Counted from the first letter of the stretch, positions 45,107 through 55,655 are shown. The stretch is DNA of 64,000 nt from JAWKTM01 sp041399085 (GCA_041399085.1 JAWKTM010000029.1:23072-87071), one strand, 5' to 3'. Numbers and translations: made by a program. The notes: generated by a model from the sequence alone, not told the origin.

Positions 45107-47029
45107 ATGCTGCAAGACGCCACCCGCAATTGGTCGACCGCCGACGCCACCGAACTGTACGAAGTCGAGCGTTGGGGCAAGGGATACTTTTCGATCGGCC
45201 CGAGCGGCGACTTGCTCGTTCATCCGACGAAAGAAACTAGCCGGTCGATCAACATGAAGCAACTGATCGACCGCTTGCAGTTGCGGGGGATTCAACTGCC
45301 GATCCTGGTGCGTTTCAACGGCATTTTGCAGAACCGGCTGAAGGAGATTCACGACGCCTTTCAGCGCTCGATCGACGAGTACCAATACAAGGGCCGGTAC
45401 TCGTGCGTGTATCCGATCAAGGTGAATCAACAGCGGCAGGTGGTCGAGCGGATTGTTGAATACGGTCGCGAGTTCGGCTTCGGATTGGAGGCGGGCAGCA
45501 AGCCGGAGTTGCTGGCGGTCGTGGCGTTGACCGACGAGAAGACGCCGATCGTCTGCAACGGCTTTAAGGACGACGAGTACGTGGAAACCGCCATGCTGGC
45601 CCAGAAGATCGGCCGGCATGTGATCCCCGTCGTTGAGAAATACACCGAGCTGGATCTGATCCTGAAGTACGCGGCCAAGGTCGGCGTGCGGCCGACGATC
45701 GGGATGCGGGTGAAGTTGGCGGCGCGCGGTTCGGGCCGGTGGCAATCGTCCGGCGGTCATCGCTCGAAGTTCGGTCTGACGGTGACCGAAGTGCTGAAGG
45801 CGCTCGAGCAACTGGAGAAGGCCGGCATGCAGGATTGCTTTCACCTGCTGCATTTCCATTTGGGCAGCCAGATCACCAACATTCGGCATGTGAAGTCGGC
45901 GTTGGTCGAAGCGACGCGCGTGTATGTCGATCTGAAGCGACGCGGGGCGGGGCTGCAATATATCGATGTGGGCGGCGGATTGGGCGTCGACTACGACGGC
46001 TCGCAGACGGCCTTTGAAAGCAGCATGAATTACACGCTGCAAGAGTACGCGAACGACGTGGTGTATCACATTCAGTCGATCTGCGACGACGCGGAAGTGC
46101 CGCATCCGAACATCATTTCGGAAAGCGGCCGAGCCGTGGTGGCCTATCACAGCGCGTTGGTGTTCGGCGTGCTGGGCGTGACTTCGCAAGGCAACGGCGA
46201 GCACACGTTCGATTCGATTACGGACGACGCCGAGCAACCGCTGCGCGATCTGCGCGATACGTTCCGCGATCTGACGGCTCGCAACGTGTTGGAAAGTTTC
46301 CACGACGCCCAGCAGGCGTTGGACGTGGCGATGACGTTGTTTTCGACCGGGTATCTGCCGCTGGATCAACGCAGCATTGCCGAGAATTTGTTCTGGTCGA
46401 TCTGCCGCAAGATCAGCCGCTTGATCGCGGATGTCGAAGAAGTGCCCGAAGAGTTGCAGGGGTTGGATCGCGTGTTGTCCGACACGTACTTCTGCAACTT
46501 TTCGCTGTTCCAATCGATGCCGGATAGCTGGGCGATCAAGCAATTGTTTCCGGTGATGCCGATCCATCGGCTGACGGACGAGCCGACTCGGCATGCGGTG
46601 TTGGGCGACATCACGTGCGATTCGGACGGGAAGATCGAGCACTTTATCGACCGCCGCGATGTGCGTCGCACGTTGTTGCTGCACCCGTACGATAGTTCGC
46701 CTTATTACCTCGGTGCGTTCTTGTTGGGCGCGTACCAGGAGATCCTCGGCGACTTGCACAATTTGTTCGGCGATACGAACGCGGTGCATGTCGACTTGAA
46801 CGACGAGGGCGAAGTCGTGTTGCAGTCGATCGTGAAAGGCGACACGGTGAACGAGGTGCTGGATTATGTCGAATTCGATCGCGGGCAACTGATCACGCGG
46901 CTGCAAAACGCCGTGGAAGAGGCCGTGCAACGCGGTCGATTGGATCACGAGTCGGCCGGCCGATTGCTCGAGTTTTACGAAGCCGGCTTGAACGGCTACA
47001 CGTATCTGGAAGAGCCGCGGGAGGCATAG
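45107..47029 (+). CDS. speA: Biosynthetic arginine decarboxylase
   Basis: PLP fold-III enzyme making agmatine from arginine, entry to polyamine synthesis. 640 aa from ATG 45107 (GAGAGG 7 nt upstream). Landmarks: YSCVYPIKVNQQRQVVE (Lys for PLP), GLEAGSKPELLAVVAL, CNGFKDDEYVETAMLAQKIGR, GSGRWQSSGGHRSKFGLTVTEVLK, FHFHLGSQI-like LHFHLGSQITNIRHVK, DVGGGLGVDYDGSQT, ESGRAVVAYHSALV, DSDGKIEHFID, LGAYQEILGDLHNLFGDTNAVHV. Complete. agmatinase or deiminase genes are not in this window. Confidence 0.96.
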   Translation: MLQDATRNWSTADATELYEVERWGKGYFSIGPSGDLLVHPTKETSRSINMKQLIDRLQLRGIQLPILVRFNGILQNRLKEIHDAFQRSIDEYQYKGRYSCVYPIKVNQQRQVVERIVEYGREFGFGLEAGSKPELLAVVALTDEKTPIVCNGFKDDEYVETAMLAQKIGRHVIPVVEKYTELDLILKYAAKVGVRPTIGMRVKLAARGSGRWQSSGGHRSKFGLTVTEVLKALEQLEKAGMQDCFHLLHFHLGSQITNIRHVKSALVEATRVYVDLKRRGAGLQYIDVGGGLGVDYDGSQTAFESSMNYTLQEYANDVVYHIQSICDDAEVPHPNIISESGRAVVAYHSALVFGVLGVTSQGNGEHTFDSITDDAEQPLRDLRDTFRDLTARNVLESFHDAQQALDVAMTLFSTGYLPLDQRSIAENLFWSICRKISRLIADVEEVPEELQGLDRVLSDTYFCNFSLFQSMPDSWAIKQLFPVMPIHRLTDEPTRHAVLGDITCDSDGKIEHFIDRRDVRRTLLLHPYDSSPYYLGAFLLGAYQEILGDLHNLFGDTNAVHVDLNDEGEVVLQSIVKGDTVNEVLDYVEFDRGQLITRLQNAVEEAVQRGRLDHESAGRLLEFYEAGLNGYTYLEEPREA

Positions 47030-47095
47030 GCCGGCGGCGGCGCATCGCGCCGTGATCTTCCGCGCAAATCGCGAACCTACAGGAGCAGCCCAACG

Positions 47096-48103
47096 ATGGC
47101 GATCGCGTACACGATCCTCGGCGTGCTCCTGTTGGCTATCGTGATTGCGATCGTGGCCGCTTGGCGCGTGATGGTGTGGATGCCGGGAAGGAAACCGCGT
47201 CGCAATGCGATGCCGCCGCTCTCCGACCGCGAACGGCAGGTGCGCGAATGGCTGGAAACGGACTTACGCGCCTTGGCCGAGGAGATCGGCGAGCGACATC
47301 TTCAGGGTCGCTACTCGCAATTGATCGACGCCACGGCGCTGTTCGAGCGAACGCTGACCGAAGCTGGCTACGCGTTTCAGCGGCAAGAGTTTGAAGTCGA
47401 TGGACGGCGTGTGTGGAACGTGGAAACATCGCTGTCCGGTTCGGCGGACGCCGCGCCCTCGCTGGTCATCGGGGCTCATTACGACACGGTCCCCGGCAGC
47501 CCTGGGGCGAACGACAACGGTTCGGCCGTCGTGGCCGGCTTGGCGTTGGCTCGGTTGTTGGCCAATTCGCGGCCACGCCACACGATTCGCTTTGTGTTTT
47601 TCGTGAACGAAGAGTCGCCGTATTACATGACCGAGGCGATGGGGAGCTTGCGGAGCGCCGAGTCGATGCGCGACCGCGGCGAGTCGCTGATGGGCATGAT
47701 CGCGTTGGAAACGATCGGTTGTTATCTCGAAGCCGCCGGCTCGCAGCGATATCCGGTCCGCTGGCTCGGTTATCTCTATCCGACGACCGGCAATTTCGTG
47801 GCCGTGGTCGGGAATGTTCGTTCGCGACGCTTCGTGCGGCAGATCGTGCGCGGGTTGCGGCGAGCGGCGTTTCCTTGCGAAGGCATGGCGGCGCCGCGGT
47901 TTCTGAAGGACATTTTTCGCTCGGATCACGCGGCCTTTTGGCACTGCGGCTATCCGGCGCTGATGATTACGGACACCGCGAACTTTCGTTACCGCCACTA
48001 TCACACGCCGCAAGATACGGTGGACAAGATCGACTTCGATCAGCTTGCTCGGTTGGTCGTCGCGTTGGAATCGACAGTGCGCGATTTGACGCGATGCGAA
48101 TGA
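47096..48103 (+). CDS. M28-family zinc peptidase, membrane-anchored
   Basis: 335 aa. N-terminal hydrophobic segment (AIAYTILGVLLLAIVIAIVAAWRVMVWM) as anchor or uncleaved signal. Peptidase core: VIGAHYDTVPGSPGANDNGSAVVAGLAL (His and bridging Asp), FVFFVNEESPYY (catalytic and ligand Glu), MIALETIGCY, FRSDHAAFWHCGYPALMITDTANFRYRHYHTPQDTVDKID (ligand His). Aminopeptidase family; substrate unknown. Follows speA by 66 bp on the same strand. Confidence 0.92.
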   Translation: MAIAYTILGVLLLAIVIAIVAAWRVMVWMPGRKPRRNAMPPLSDRERQVREWLETDLRALAEEIGERHLQGRYSQLIDATALFERTLTEAGYAFQRQEFEVDGRRVWNVETSLSGSADAAPSLVIGAHYDTVPGSPGANDNGSAVVAGLALARLLANSRPRHTIRFVFFVNEESPYYMTEAMGSLRSAESMRDRGESLMGMIALETIGCYLEAAGSQRYPVRWLGYLYPTTGNFVAVVGNVRSRRFVRQIVRGLRRAAFPCEGMAAPRFLKDIFRSDHAAFWHCGYPALMITDTANFRYRHYHTPQDTVDKIDFDQLARLVVALESTVRDLTRCE

Positions 48104-48230
48104 GGCAGCGGCGGCTTGTTGCCTTCCGGGAAACGGGGCGACTAAAATTGCCGAGTCGGATGTGCGTTGAACAGGTCGAACGACGCACGGGGTCGCGGAG
48201 CGGTCCGTCTCTTTTCAAAGGAAGCTTGCC

Positions 48231-48701
48231 ATGTGGCCAACGATCGGAATCGCGGGGGCGGTGATCGGCGCGGGGTTGATCGCGGTATTGGTGTTGCGGC
48301 CGATTGTGATGCGTTCGGTCGAGGCTCGGCGGCGGAAACAGGCGCGCCGGATGTTCGCGCTGCGACGCGAGTGGTTGGAGGCCGAGTTCCTGTCGCTGGC
48401 CTCGAAGAGCGGCAAACCGCGCGGGTTGGCTTGGGTGAATTGCGATTTCGAGAATCACGAAACCCTGGCCCGCGATCGGAAGACGGGCGAGCTAAAGGCG
48501 TTCGTCGGCGTGACGATCAGCTTCGACGCGATCGAAGGCGGCGGCATGGAGCATGTCGAAGCGGTCGGCAATTTGCGTGCGGCGACCGCCGTCTTTTCTT
48601 ATCTAAACGACCGCTGGACGACCGATGGCATGGCGTTGTTCAACGTGAACCCAACCGAAGCCATCAAGCGTTTCGAGCACGAAGTCGAGTTGGTGGATTG
48701 A
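48231..48701 (+). CDS. Hypothetical single-pass membrane protein
   Basis: 156 aa; AAGGAAG about 6 nt before the ATG. Residues ~4-25 are one transmembrane helix (IGIAGAVIGAGLIAVLVLRPIV), then a basic stop-transfer stretch (EARRRKQARR) and a soluble alpha/beta domain (GLAWVNCDFENHETLARDR, FVGVTISFDAIEGGGMEHVEAVGNLRAATAVFSYLNDRW). I do not recognise a named family. Probably conserved in Planctomycetes (impression only). Confidence 0.75.
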   Translation: MWPTIGIAGAVIGAGLIAVLVLRPIVMRSVEARRRKQARRMFALRREWLEAEFLSLASKSGKPRGLAWVNCDFENHETLARDRKTGELKAFVGVTISFDAIEGGGMEHVEAVGNLRAATAVFSYLNDRWTTDGMALFNVNPTEAIKRFEHEVELVD

Positions 48702-48734
48702 GCGACCCTTTGGAGTGCTCCGCCCTTTTGGAGT

Positions 48735-48760
48735 GCTCCGCCTTGTCGGAGCTTTCTCTT
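48735..48760 (+). terminator. Weak intrinsic terminator
   Basis: GCTCCG-CCTTGT-CGGAGC followed by TTTCTCTT, 34 bp after the hypothetical gene's stop. It is preceded by a 19-bp tandem duplication (TTGGAGTGCTCCGCCCTTT-like, twice, 48712-48748). The stem is only 6 bp. Confidence 0.4.
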
Positions 48761-48861
48761 CGCCGATGAGGAGTCGTCGCTCCGAAGAACGAGGTGAGGA
48801 CGCCGAGTCACGCAATCGGATTTCGCGGCGGAAGACCTGGCAGGAGCCTCGTTCTCCGTGC

Positions 48862-51663
48862 TCAGTCGATGCTTCCCGGGGCAACGCCGCAAACGCTCTT
48901 CATAGTCAGCGCGGGAGCGCGACGTCGCGTGTTGGCCTGAATCGCGTCGCGCAACGACGGCGAAGCCATGGGAACCACGGCTCGCGATCGAAACGGCGAG
49001 CGGCGATGTCGGCGGCTTCGTCGCTGTTGGCCGTGCGGCTGTCGGATCGGAGTCACCGGCCCTGCCGAGTTCGGCCTCCGGCACGGCTGATTGTTTGACG
49101 TGTCGCTGTTCGACGCGGGCTGACCTGGGCCACCGTCGCCGCGTCGCTGGGCGGGAGGCGATTGGTCGGGCTTTTGCCGTGGCCGCGTTCGGTTGCTGTC
49201 CAGGTTGAGCCGCCTGGGACGCTTGGGCGGCGGTCAGGTGGCGGCGTTTTGAGCCAACGCCCGGACCAGCCGGCGAAGGCCTCGGGGCCGGCGATTTGCT
49301 GAGCCGTCGCTTGCGGGGGCGTTCGGGACCATGCCGACCTGAAGGCAGCCGGTGAAAGCGGGCTGCAGGCCTGGCCTCGCCGCATTCGGCTGACCAGGTT
49401 GGCCGGGTTGCCCTTGGCCGGGTTGAGCTTGTCCGGGCTGGCCTTCGCCCGCTTCGCCGTTGGCCGGCTGAGCTTCGCCCGCTTGTCCGTCGGCCGGTTG
49501 TTCGCCCGCGGGTTGGCCTTCGGCAGGCTGAGCGTTGGCCGGTTGCGAATTGGCAGGCTGGGTCGCTGAAGCATCGGCGGGCGAAGCCGGTTGGGCTCGC
49601 CGAGCGGTCCGGCATCGGCCAGCATTCCTTCGGCTGGATCGGCGGCCGGGTTGGTCGGCAGCTCGATCGGAGCCAAATTCGACGCCGTTTCCAAAGCCTC
49701 GCGGATCGGTTGGTTGGCGACTTGCTGTTGGCCCGAGACGGCCGCGGCGCCCTGGCCGGTGGCGCGCTGCGCCTCGGCGAATCGCTGCGTCGCTTGATCC
49801 AAGGCTTGGGCCGCCGCGATCTGTTCGGCCGTGGGCGGCATCGCGCCGGCGGGACTCTCGCCGTTGGCCGGTTCGCCGTTCGCTGGTTGGGCATTCGCCG
49901 GATCGCCTTCGGCCGGCTTCGGCTGGTCGCCCGCTTGGGACGCGCGGCTTGAGCCATCTCGGCCAACGCGGCGGCTTGGCGAGCGATTTCGTCGCGAGCC
50001 ATTTGTTGTTCTTGAGCGAGCTGAGCCAGCGCTTCGGCAATCTGCTTGTCGCGCATGATTTGTTGCTCGCGCGCCGTCAGGCTGGCCGCCGCGTTGCAGT
50101 GCGCTCGACCTGTTGTTGGGCATCGGCCACCTGCTGCGCGCGTCGGCGGCTTGGTTGGGCATCGGAGCAGCGGCGCACTGTTGGCCGCCGTTTTCGGCAG
50201 GTTTCGTGAACTCGAACTCCGGCTACTCGCCGTTGGCTTGCTCACCCGCAGCTTGGCTTCGCGGCGACTTGTTCACCCGCTTTCGCCGCTTGTTGAGCTT
50301 GTTGCAACGCGGCGGCCGCATCGGCGTCCACCTTCGATGCCTCGGCTGCCAATTGTTTTCAGGGCATCCGCCTGTCCGGCCAGTGCGTCTCTTTCGCGGC
50401 AGCGGCGGGCTTCGTTGATCGCTTGTTGCAAATCGCTGGCGGCTTGAGCGAGCGACTTCTCCCGTCGCGGCTTGAGCCGGCTGACTAGCGTCCGCGTTGC
50501 CGTCGGCGATCGCATCGGCTGCGCCATCGCCTGCTTCAGCCTGAGCCAGCTTCTCGGCGGCAGGGCGCCGCGCCCGCTTCGGCCGCTTGTTCGCCCGCAT
50601 TAGCGGCTTGTTCCGCCACGGCCTGTTGAGCCGCCGCGTCGGGGCGTTCGCCGGCTGTTGCATCGCTTCGTCACAGCTTCATGGGCCGCCTTCTGAGCCT
50701 CGGCGATGGCTTCGTTGGTGGCTTGCCGAGGCTTCCGCTTCGATTGGCTTTGCCCGCCAGTGTTTCCTTGGCGGCGGTTGCGGCCGCTTTGGCAGCCTGC
50801 TTCAACGCCTCGCCCACCGGCGTGTCGCCCGCTTGCTTGGCGGCTTCGGCGGCCGCGTCGGCCACTTCCTGTTGAGCGGCCGCGGCGGCGAGCGGCGTGT
50901 TGGCTTTGCCGGCCGCCAAATCCGAGGCGGTTTGTTCGCGGCGTCTTGCTTGCGGCCAGTTTGCCGACTTGATCCGCTTGCTGCATGGTTCGGCGGCCGC
51001 TTGCTTGCCGGCCTGCACGAAGCTGATTTTTGCGCGCTTGCTTGACGTTGTCCAGCGTTTTGAAGCTGTCCGCCGCGTCGGTCGTGCGGCCTCGGCCGTG
51101 GCGAGCGCTCGTCGACCGGCTTTCGCACGGCCGCGACTTCTGCAATTGTTCAACGGCGATTGTTACGCTGCGAGCTTGCTTGCTTGCAATCGCAGTCGCG
51201 ATGACGCGCGAGTTGAGTGCAGCGCGCTGTGCGGCTGGCTGCTTGTTTCGCGGCACGACACCAGCTACTTCGGCGGCTCGGCAGTTATTGTTGGAGTTCT
51301 TTAATGCACGCTTCTTCATGGCTTCGGTCTATTGAAAAAGTTGGATGCTCGCTTCGGAGGCCGTTGCTTTACGTTCACTTCCGATAACTTCTGCTTTTTA
51401 CACGTTGCAAACGCTGGCAGGCTGGTAGTTGCTGAGTTTCCGCGGGGTTCCACGCAGGTCGGCTTCGGCTGTCGCATTGCGTGCTGCAGATGTGCGTTTG
51501 TAGCGCGGCAGGTGTCAACGCTGAGTGCCAGTGCAGCAATCTCAGCTGATTTCGCATGCTTTCTGCTGCGTCGCAGCAGCCGTATGAGTTTTCGGTTCGC
51601 AGCTTAACGCTGTTGAGAACGTTTAACAGGCTCATCGCCGCTTCCTCGCGAGCCTCCGCCGCT
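48862..51663 (-). pseudogene. Remainder of a long Ala/Gln/Pro-rich coiled-coil gene, broken by many frame changes
   Basis: Continuation of the gene starting at 53076. Family-like text moves between all three minus frames: DLAAGKANTPLAAAAAQQEVADAA (about 50.8-50.9 kb), AAEKLAQAEAGDGAADAIADG (50.5), LTAREQQIMRDKQIAEALAQLA (50.0), then PAN-repeat text (QPANGEPANGE near 49.9; QPANSQPANAQPAEGQPAGE near 49.5). The end is probably SPSLRDAIQANTRRRAPA plus DYEERLRR, a common planctomycete C-terminus, stopping at about 48862. At least a dozen frame switches are needed; 51.15-51.6 kb is hardest to read in any frame. A real pseudogene or a badly resolved repetitive stretch. Confidence 0.65.
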
Positions 51664-53076
51664 TCAGCGCGGCGTCCGCCAGTGCGGCGGTCGCTTCTTC
51701 GACGGCGGCTTGAGCATCGGCCAATCGCGACCCGATCGCGGCCGGCACGGAGCCTCTTCGGTCGCTTGAGCCGCCGCTTTTGTTCTAATGTCTTGCCGAC
51801 CTGCTCTTTGTTGCTTCGCGGCCGCCGCGGCTTCGGCTGCCTTCTCCGTGGCCGCGGCCTGTTGTTCGGCGGCCTGCTCCAATTGCTCCTGTACCCTTTC
51901 GAGCTGCTCGACTTCGGCGGCCAACTCGGCGGCGCTCTTGTCGGTCGAGTCGGCCTCGATTCCCGATTGCAGCTCGGCTTCGATCTGAGCCAAATTGCCA
52001 ATCACTTTCGATTGCTCGGCGGCGGCGGTTTCCGTTTCGCGATCGAACAATTCGGCCGTCGCTTCAAACGCGGCGGCCTTCGCCTGCTCGACCAACGTCT
52101 CGGTGCTGGGAAACTCGGCCAGCGTTTCCGCCAGCTTGCCCAACTCCTGATTCAATTCCGATTGTTGGTCGACCAATTCCTCGAACTTCGGATCTTCGGG
52201 CGAAGTCTTCTCGGTCTGCTCTTTCAGCTTTTCTTGCTTCTCGATCATCTCGCGAACCATCTTCAACGCGGCTTCGCGATCCGAGCTGATCAGGCCCTGC
52301 GTCTCTTCCAGCTTGTCGAGCAACAAACGCAGGCCGCGAATCACCGCCAACTGGCTGGCCGCGGCGTCGGCATGGTTGGCCGAAGCCAAGTGGTTGTCGG
52401 CCAAGTCCAATTCGCCGCCAACTTGAGCCGTCTTCAGAATTCGCAGCCCGTCGGCCGCACCAGCGCCGGCCGGACCGCCCCACGTGCTGACATCGGCCAG
52501 CGTTTCGACCAGCACCAGGAACAACGCCTTCACGTCGCGCTGATCTTGGATCGTCAACAGCGTCAAACGCTCGCGATCCGCCGCCGGCAGTTCGTCCAGC
52601 GATCGCGTCGTTGTCATGGCGGCCGTTTCCATTTGGATCAACTGGCGGACTTGTGCCGATAGCCGCGCGATCTGCAATCGCTTCAGCAGCTTTTGCCGCT
52701 CGGCCATCAACGTCATCACCACTTGCCGGACGCTTTCGCGGGCCTTCGTGAAGTTTTCGATTCGCTCGGTCTGCGAACCCTCTTGAGCCTTGACGAGCAA
52801 TTCGACGACGTCGCGCATCTCGGCGTCGACCAATTCGTTGATGTTCACTCGCATCTGACGGATTTCGCCATAGATCGGCAGTTGCGTCAGGCCGTTCTCT
52901 TCGAGCTGCCGAACCTGAATGTCGAGAATCCCCGAGACCAGTTCGCGTGTTAGCAGGCGGGCCTTTTCCTGAGCCGCTTGCTTTTGCCGCAGGGCGTCCG
53001 TCTCCACGGCCCAACCTTGCGAAGCGAACAGGCCCAGCAACGCAACCGCGATGAATCCCGCACACGTCCGCGTCAT
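51664..53076 (-). CDS. Long coiled-coil secreted protein, 5' part
   Basis: First ~430 coherent residues of a protein that would be about 1,400 aa. Signal peptide AGFIAVALLGLFASQGWA, then a helical domain (ILDIQVRQLEENGLTQLPIYGEI, LMAERQKLLKRLQIARLSAQVRQLIQMETAAMTTTRSLDELP) and a Glu/Ala/Gln coiled coil from ~290 (IEKQEKLKEQTEKTSPEDPKFEELVDQQSELNQELGKL). The frame is lost after AEAAAAAKQQ (about 51.8 kb): SKEQVGKTLEQK, KAAAQATEEA, LADAQAAVEEATAAL and AEAAEAREEAA follow in alternating frames within 180 bp. The start ATG overlaps the upstream gene's stop by 4 bp. Unknown function. Confidence 0.75.
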   Translation of the reverse strand: MTRTCAGFIAVALLGLFASQGWAVETDALRQKQAAQEKARLLTRELVSGILDIQVRQLEENGLTQLPIYGEIRQMRVNINELVDAEMRDVVELLVKAQEGSQTERIENFTKARESVRQVVMTLMAERQKLLKRLQIARLSAQVRQLIQMETAAMTTTRSLDELPAADRERLTLLTIQDQRDVKALFLVLVETLADVSTWGGPAGAGAADGLRILKTAQVGGELDLADNHLASANHADAAASQLAVIRGLRLLLDKLEETQGLISSDREAALKMVREMIEKQEKLKEQTEKTSPEDPKFEELVDQQSELNQELGKLAETLAEFPSTETLVEQAKAAAFEATAELFDRETETAAAEQSKVIGNLAQIEAELQSGIEADSTDKSAAELAAEVEQLERVQEQLEQAAEQQAAATEKAAEAAAAAKQQRAGRQDIRTKAAAQATEEAPCRPRSGRDWPMLKPPSKKRPPHWRTPR

Positions 53077-55153
53077 GGCGAATCTCCGATGCCAAGTTGT
53101 TGTTTGATGATTTCCGTCATACGTTCTTCGCTGCGTTCGTCGGCTTCCGAGATAGCCGCCAGTACGCCGCTCTCGTCCGAGATTTCCAAGATCAACGGGT
53201 CGGCCAGTATCGTAACGCCCGGCGACTCGCCGCGATAATCGGTCACTTCCAACGTTAGCTTCAACCGATCTCCCTTAACCAATCCCAGCGAACCAAGATC
53301 GATCGGAGCTTCGCCACGTCGCGGCAACTGCTCAGCAACCAACGGGCCGCCAGCCAGCAAATCGACGTGCGACGATTCGGTAGAGGTGGTTGCTTCGGAT
53401 GGAGCCGTCGCTTCCGCGGAAGTCGCCGCCGAGGATGATTCAACGTTGGAATCGGCGGGTGAAGCGCTGGCGGTAGTCGGCTCCGCATCGGAATCTTCGG
53501 CACGATAACCATCCGACTCGCGAGCCTTTTCAATCTGCATTTTCAACCGCACATTGGCCACGCCGTAATCGTCGGCCACGCGGTAGATGATCGTCGGTCG
53601 CGCCGTCGGCAACACCACGCGATGCACGATCTCGGCCGAACCAGTCGGCGGCCGATCCGGTTTGATTCCGATGTAGGCCCGCGCGGGCGAAGGCAGATGC
53701 AACCCGTCCTCGTCGGTCACTTGCAGCTCGAATCGCAACGGCCGTTCGATCCGCTCGAGAGGCGTGCCCGATACGTCTAGCCGCCATTGCTGTTGCTCGT
53801 CGTCGACCGGCTTCAATTCCAACCGCAACGGCTCGGTCTCGTCCTTAAGCGTCAGCCACACGCGCTGCAACCGCTTGTTGTTCGTGCAGTTCGCCGCCAC
53901 ATCGATGCGCGAGCCTTCGAGCGCCGAAACTTGCCGGCTGCCCGAATCGCGGGCGGTCGTCGGAGCCGCTTTGGCATAAGCCGGTGGAGTCGCCGTCAGT
54001 TGCAGCTCCAACGCGGGCGCCGGAATGATCTCGACCCGTGCCGAATCGGTCCACGCATCTCCGAGGTAAATCTGATAACTGACCGGCTCGACCAGCCGAT
54101 CCAGCCGAGCGCGAAACACGGCGGCAGATTCCGCTTCGTCGGGCCAGGCAGCCAAGCGGTCATTCAACGGCTCCGTGGCCAAAGTCAATCGCTCGCGATC
54201 GCTCAGCGAGGCATCCGAATTGCCCGAAACAATCGCCGCGATTTCAGCCGCCGCATCCGAACAGTCGTAACGCAACAACGCGGCGACCTCGTCCGCCCAA
54301 GGACCGACAACGTCTATCTGCGGATCTTCTTGAGCCGCTTGTATGCGAGCTTGCGCGTCTTCTAAACGCAACCGCCGTTCGTCGAGCGAAAGGGGCTCGA
54401 GCTCCAACACGCGCCGTGCATCGCTCGGGCCCGAGACCAAACGAGCTTCGCCCCGTTCAGGCAACCGTCCGGTCACTCGCACCAGAAACTCCAACGGCAA
54501 GCCTTCGGCCAAGCGAACGTCTCGCGGCGTCGGATGCTCGGCGTTTTCCAGCACCGGCATGCCGCTGACCCCGATCGTGCGAATCTGAGTCCAAGAGGGA
54601 TAATGTGTCGCGCCGAGCGCAAGTCGCTGGCCGAACACGCGCGCGTACTCGGGAAATACTCCGATAAACGTCGCGGCGCCCGCCACCGCCAAAATCAACC
54701 AAGCCACGCGGCGCACCGTGGGTCCACTGTCGAAACCGTCGTGAACATTCAATCGCCGGTGTGCGCGGAAGCCGCCTTCGATTACCGCTTGGCGAAGTCG
54801 CGGCGAACCGACGGCCGACGCCGATCGCTCTTCGAACTGTAACGCCGCCACCAAATCGCTGGAAATCCGCTGCCGCCGTTCCACTTGCAACGCCAGGTCG
54901 ATCTCCGTTTCCGCACGCCCAGCAGCGCGCGGTGTAGCGCGCGAATGCCCACACGACGCCGACCGCCGCCACAACCATTACCGCCACGCGCTGCGGCACA
55001 TTCAGCGAAAACAGAAAATCCAGCACGAACACAGCCGCAAGCGCGACCAGCACCGCCGTCAGCCACGCAGCTGTGCGCGGCCATCCAACGCTGCGATTGC
55101 CGAGTGCGACGCAATCGAGCCAGCTTGCGGCGAAGTAGATTCAGTTGAGACAT
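53073..55153 (-). CDS. Large membrane protein with Ig-like domains, N-terminus frameshifted
   Basis: Upstream gene of the pair. From ATG 55153 it reads MSQLNLLRRKLA; the frame then changes near 55120 to LDCVALGNRSVGWPRTAAWLTAVLVALAAVFVLDF (first membrane helices), and again near 54945 to ETEIDLALQVERRQRISSDLVAALQFEERSAS, coherent for ~600 residues to the stop at 53073. A further helix lies at VAWLILAVAGAATFIGVF; the rest is beta-rich exported sequence (LQLTATPPAYAKAAP, RFELQVTDEDGLHLPSPARAYIGI). This arrangement is seen in planctomycete hypotheticals that often accompany MoxR/VWA genes, which are absent here. Uncorrected, translation would begin within 54974. Confidence 0.7.
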
Positions 55154-55415
55154 GAAAGAATTGGGCAGATAGAGTCGGGTAGGTCAATGGACGCGGCGGG
55201 CAAAGCGATAAAGCCGACGAGACAGTGTAATCGTTCGCCGAGCATAAATGAAAGCGAATTCGTTGGCGGGTTGGAATCAGCGGCCGCGCAGCTGAATCTT
55301 TCCGTTAAGTCTTTTTGACCCGTTGAATTTCGCAAGCTACGTTTCAGCGAGGAAAGGTAACTTCGAGGGCAGCCGCCGCGCGACCCTTGTACTTTAGCGA
55401 GCGGGAACGAAGCTC

Positions 55416-55655
55416 ATGTCGCAGACCGTCACTCTACCGCCGGATGTGTTCGTCGATCGTCGAAACTACGATGGCGGCGGCGAGGCGCCGGGGATTGAAC
55501 GCCGGCAGTTCAGCAACAGCCACGAAGGGCTTACACCGGAGGCCAAGGAATTGGCAATCGCGGTGGACGAGTTCAAGTTGAGTCATCGCCGACGCTTCAT
55601 CACGTATGAAGAAATGATGGAAGTCATCACGTCGCTCGGTTATCGCAAAGCTTAA
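55416..55655 (+). CDS. Small conserved planctomycete-type protein
   Basis: 79 aa, acidic/basic mixed, soluble: TLPPDVFVDRRNYDGGG, ERRQFSNSHEGLTPEAKELAIAVDEFKLSHRRRFITYEEMMEVITSLGYRK. The second half (from LTPEAKELA) is predicted as helices, and the FITYEEMMEVITSLGY ending resembles the short helical tails of many small planctomycete regulators. CGGGAA about 10 nt before ATG. No named family known to me; the coherent sequence and start support it as real. Confidence 0.75.
   Translation: MSQTVTLPPDVFVDRRNYDGGGEAPGIERRQFSNSHEGLTPEAKELAIAVDEFKLSHRRRFITYEEMMEVITSLGYRKA

Noticed and set aside
45086..46948. 620-codon minus-strand ORF opposite speA
   Set aside because: Shadow of speA codon bias in GC-rich DNA; Arg/His/Gln-rich with no motif, while the plus strand is unmistakably SpeA.
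48599..50245. 548-codon minus-strand ORF as one intact gene
   Set aside because: Coherent text occupies only parts of it; the rest is out-of-frame Arg/Pro/Ser-rich translation and its end runs antisense over the neighbouring gene.
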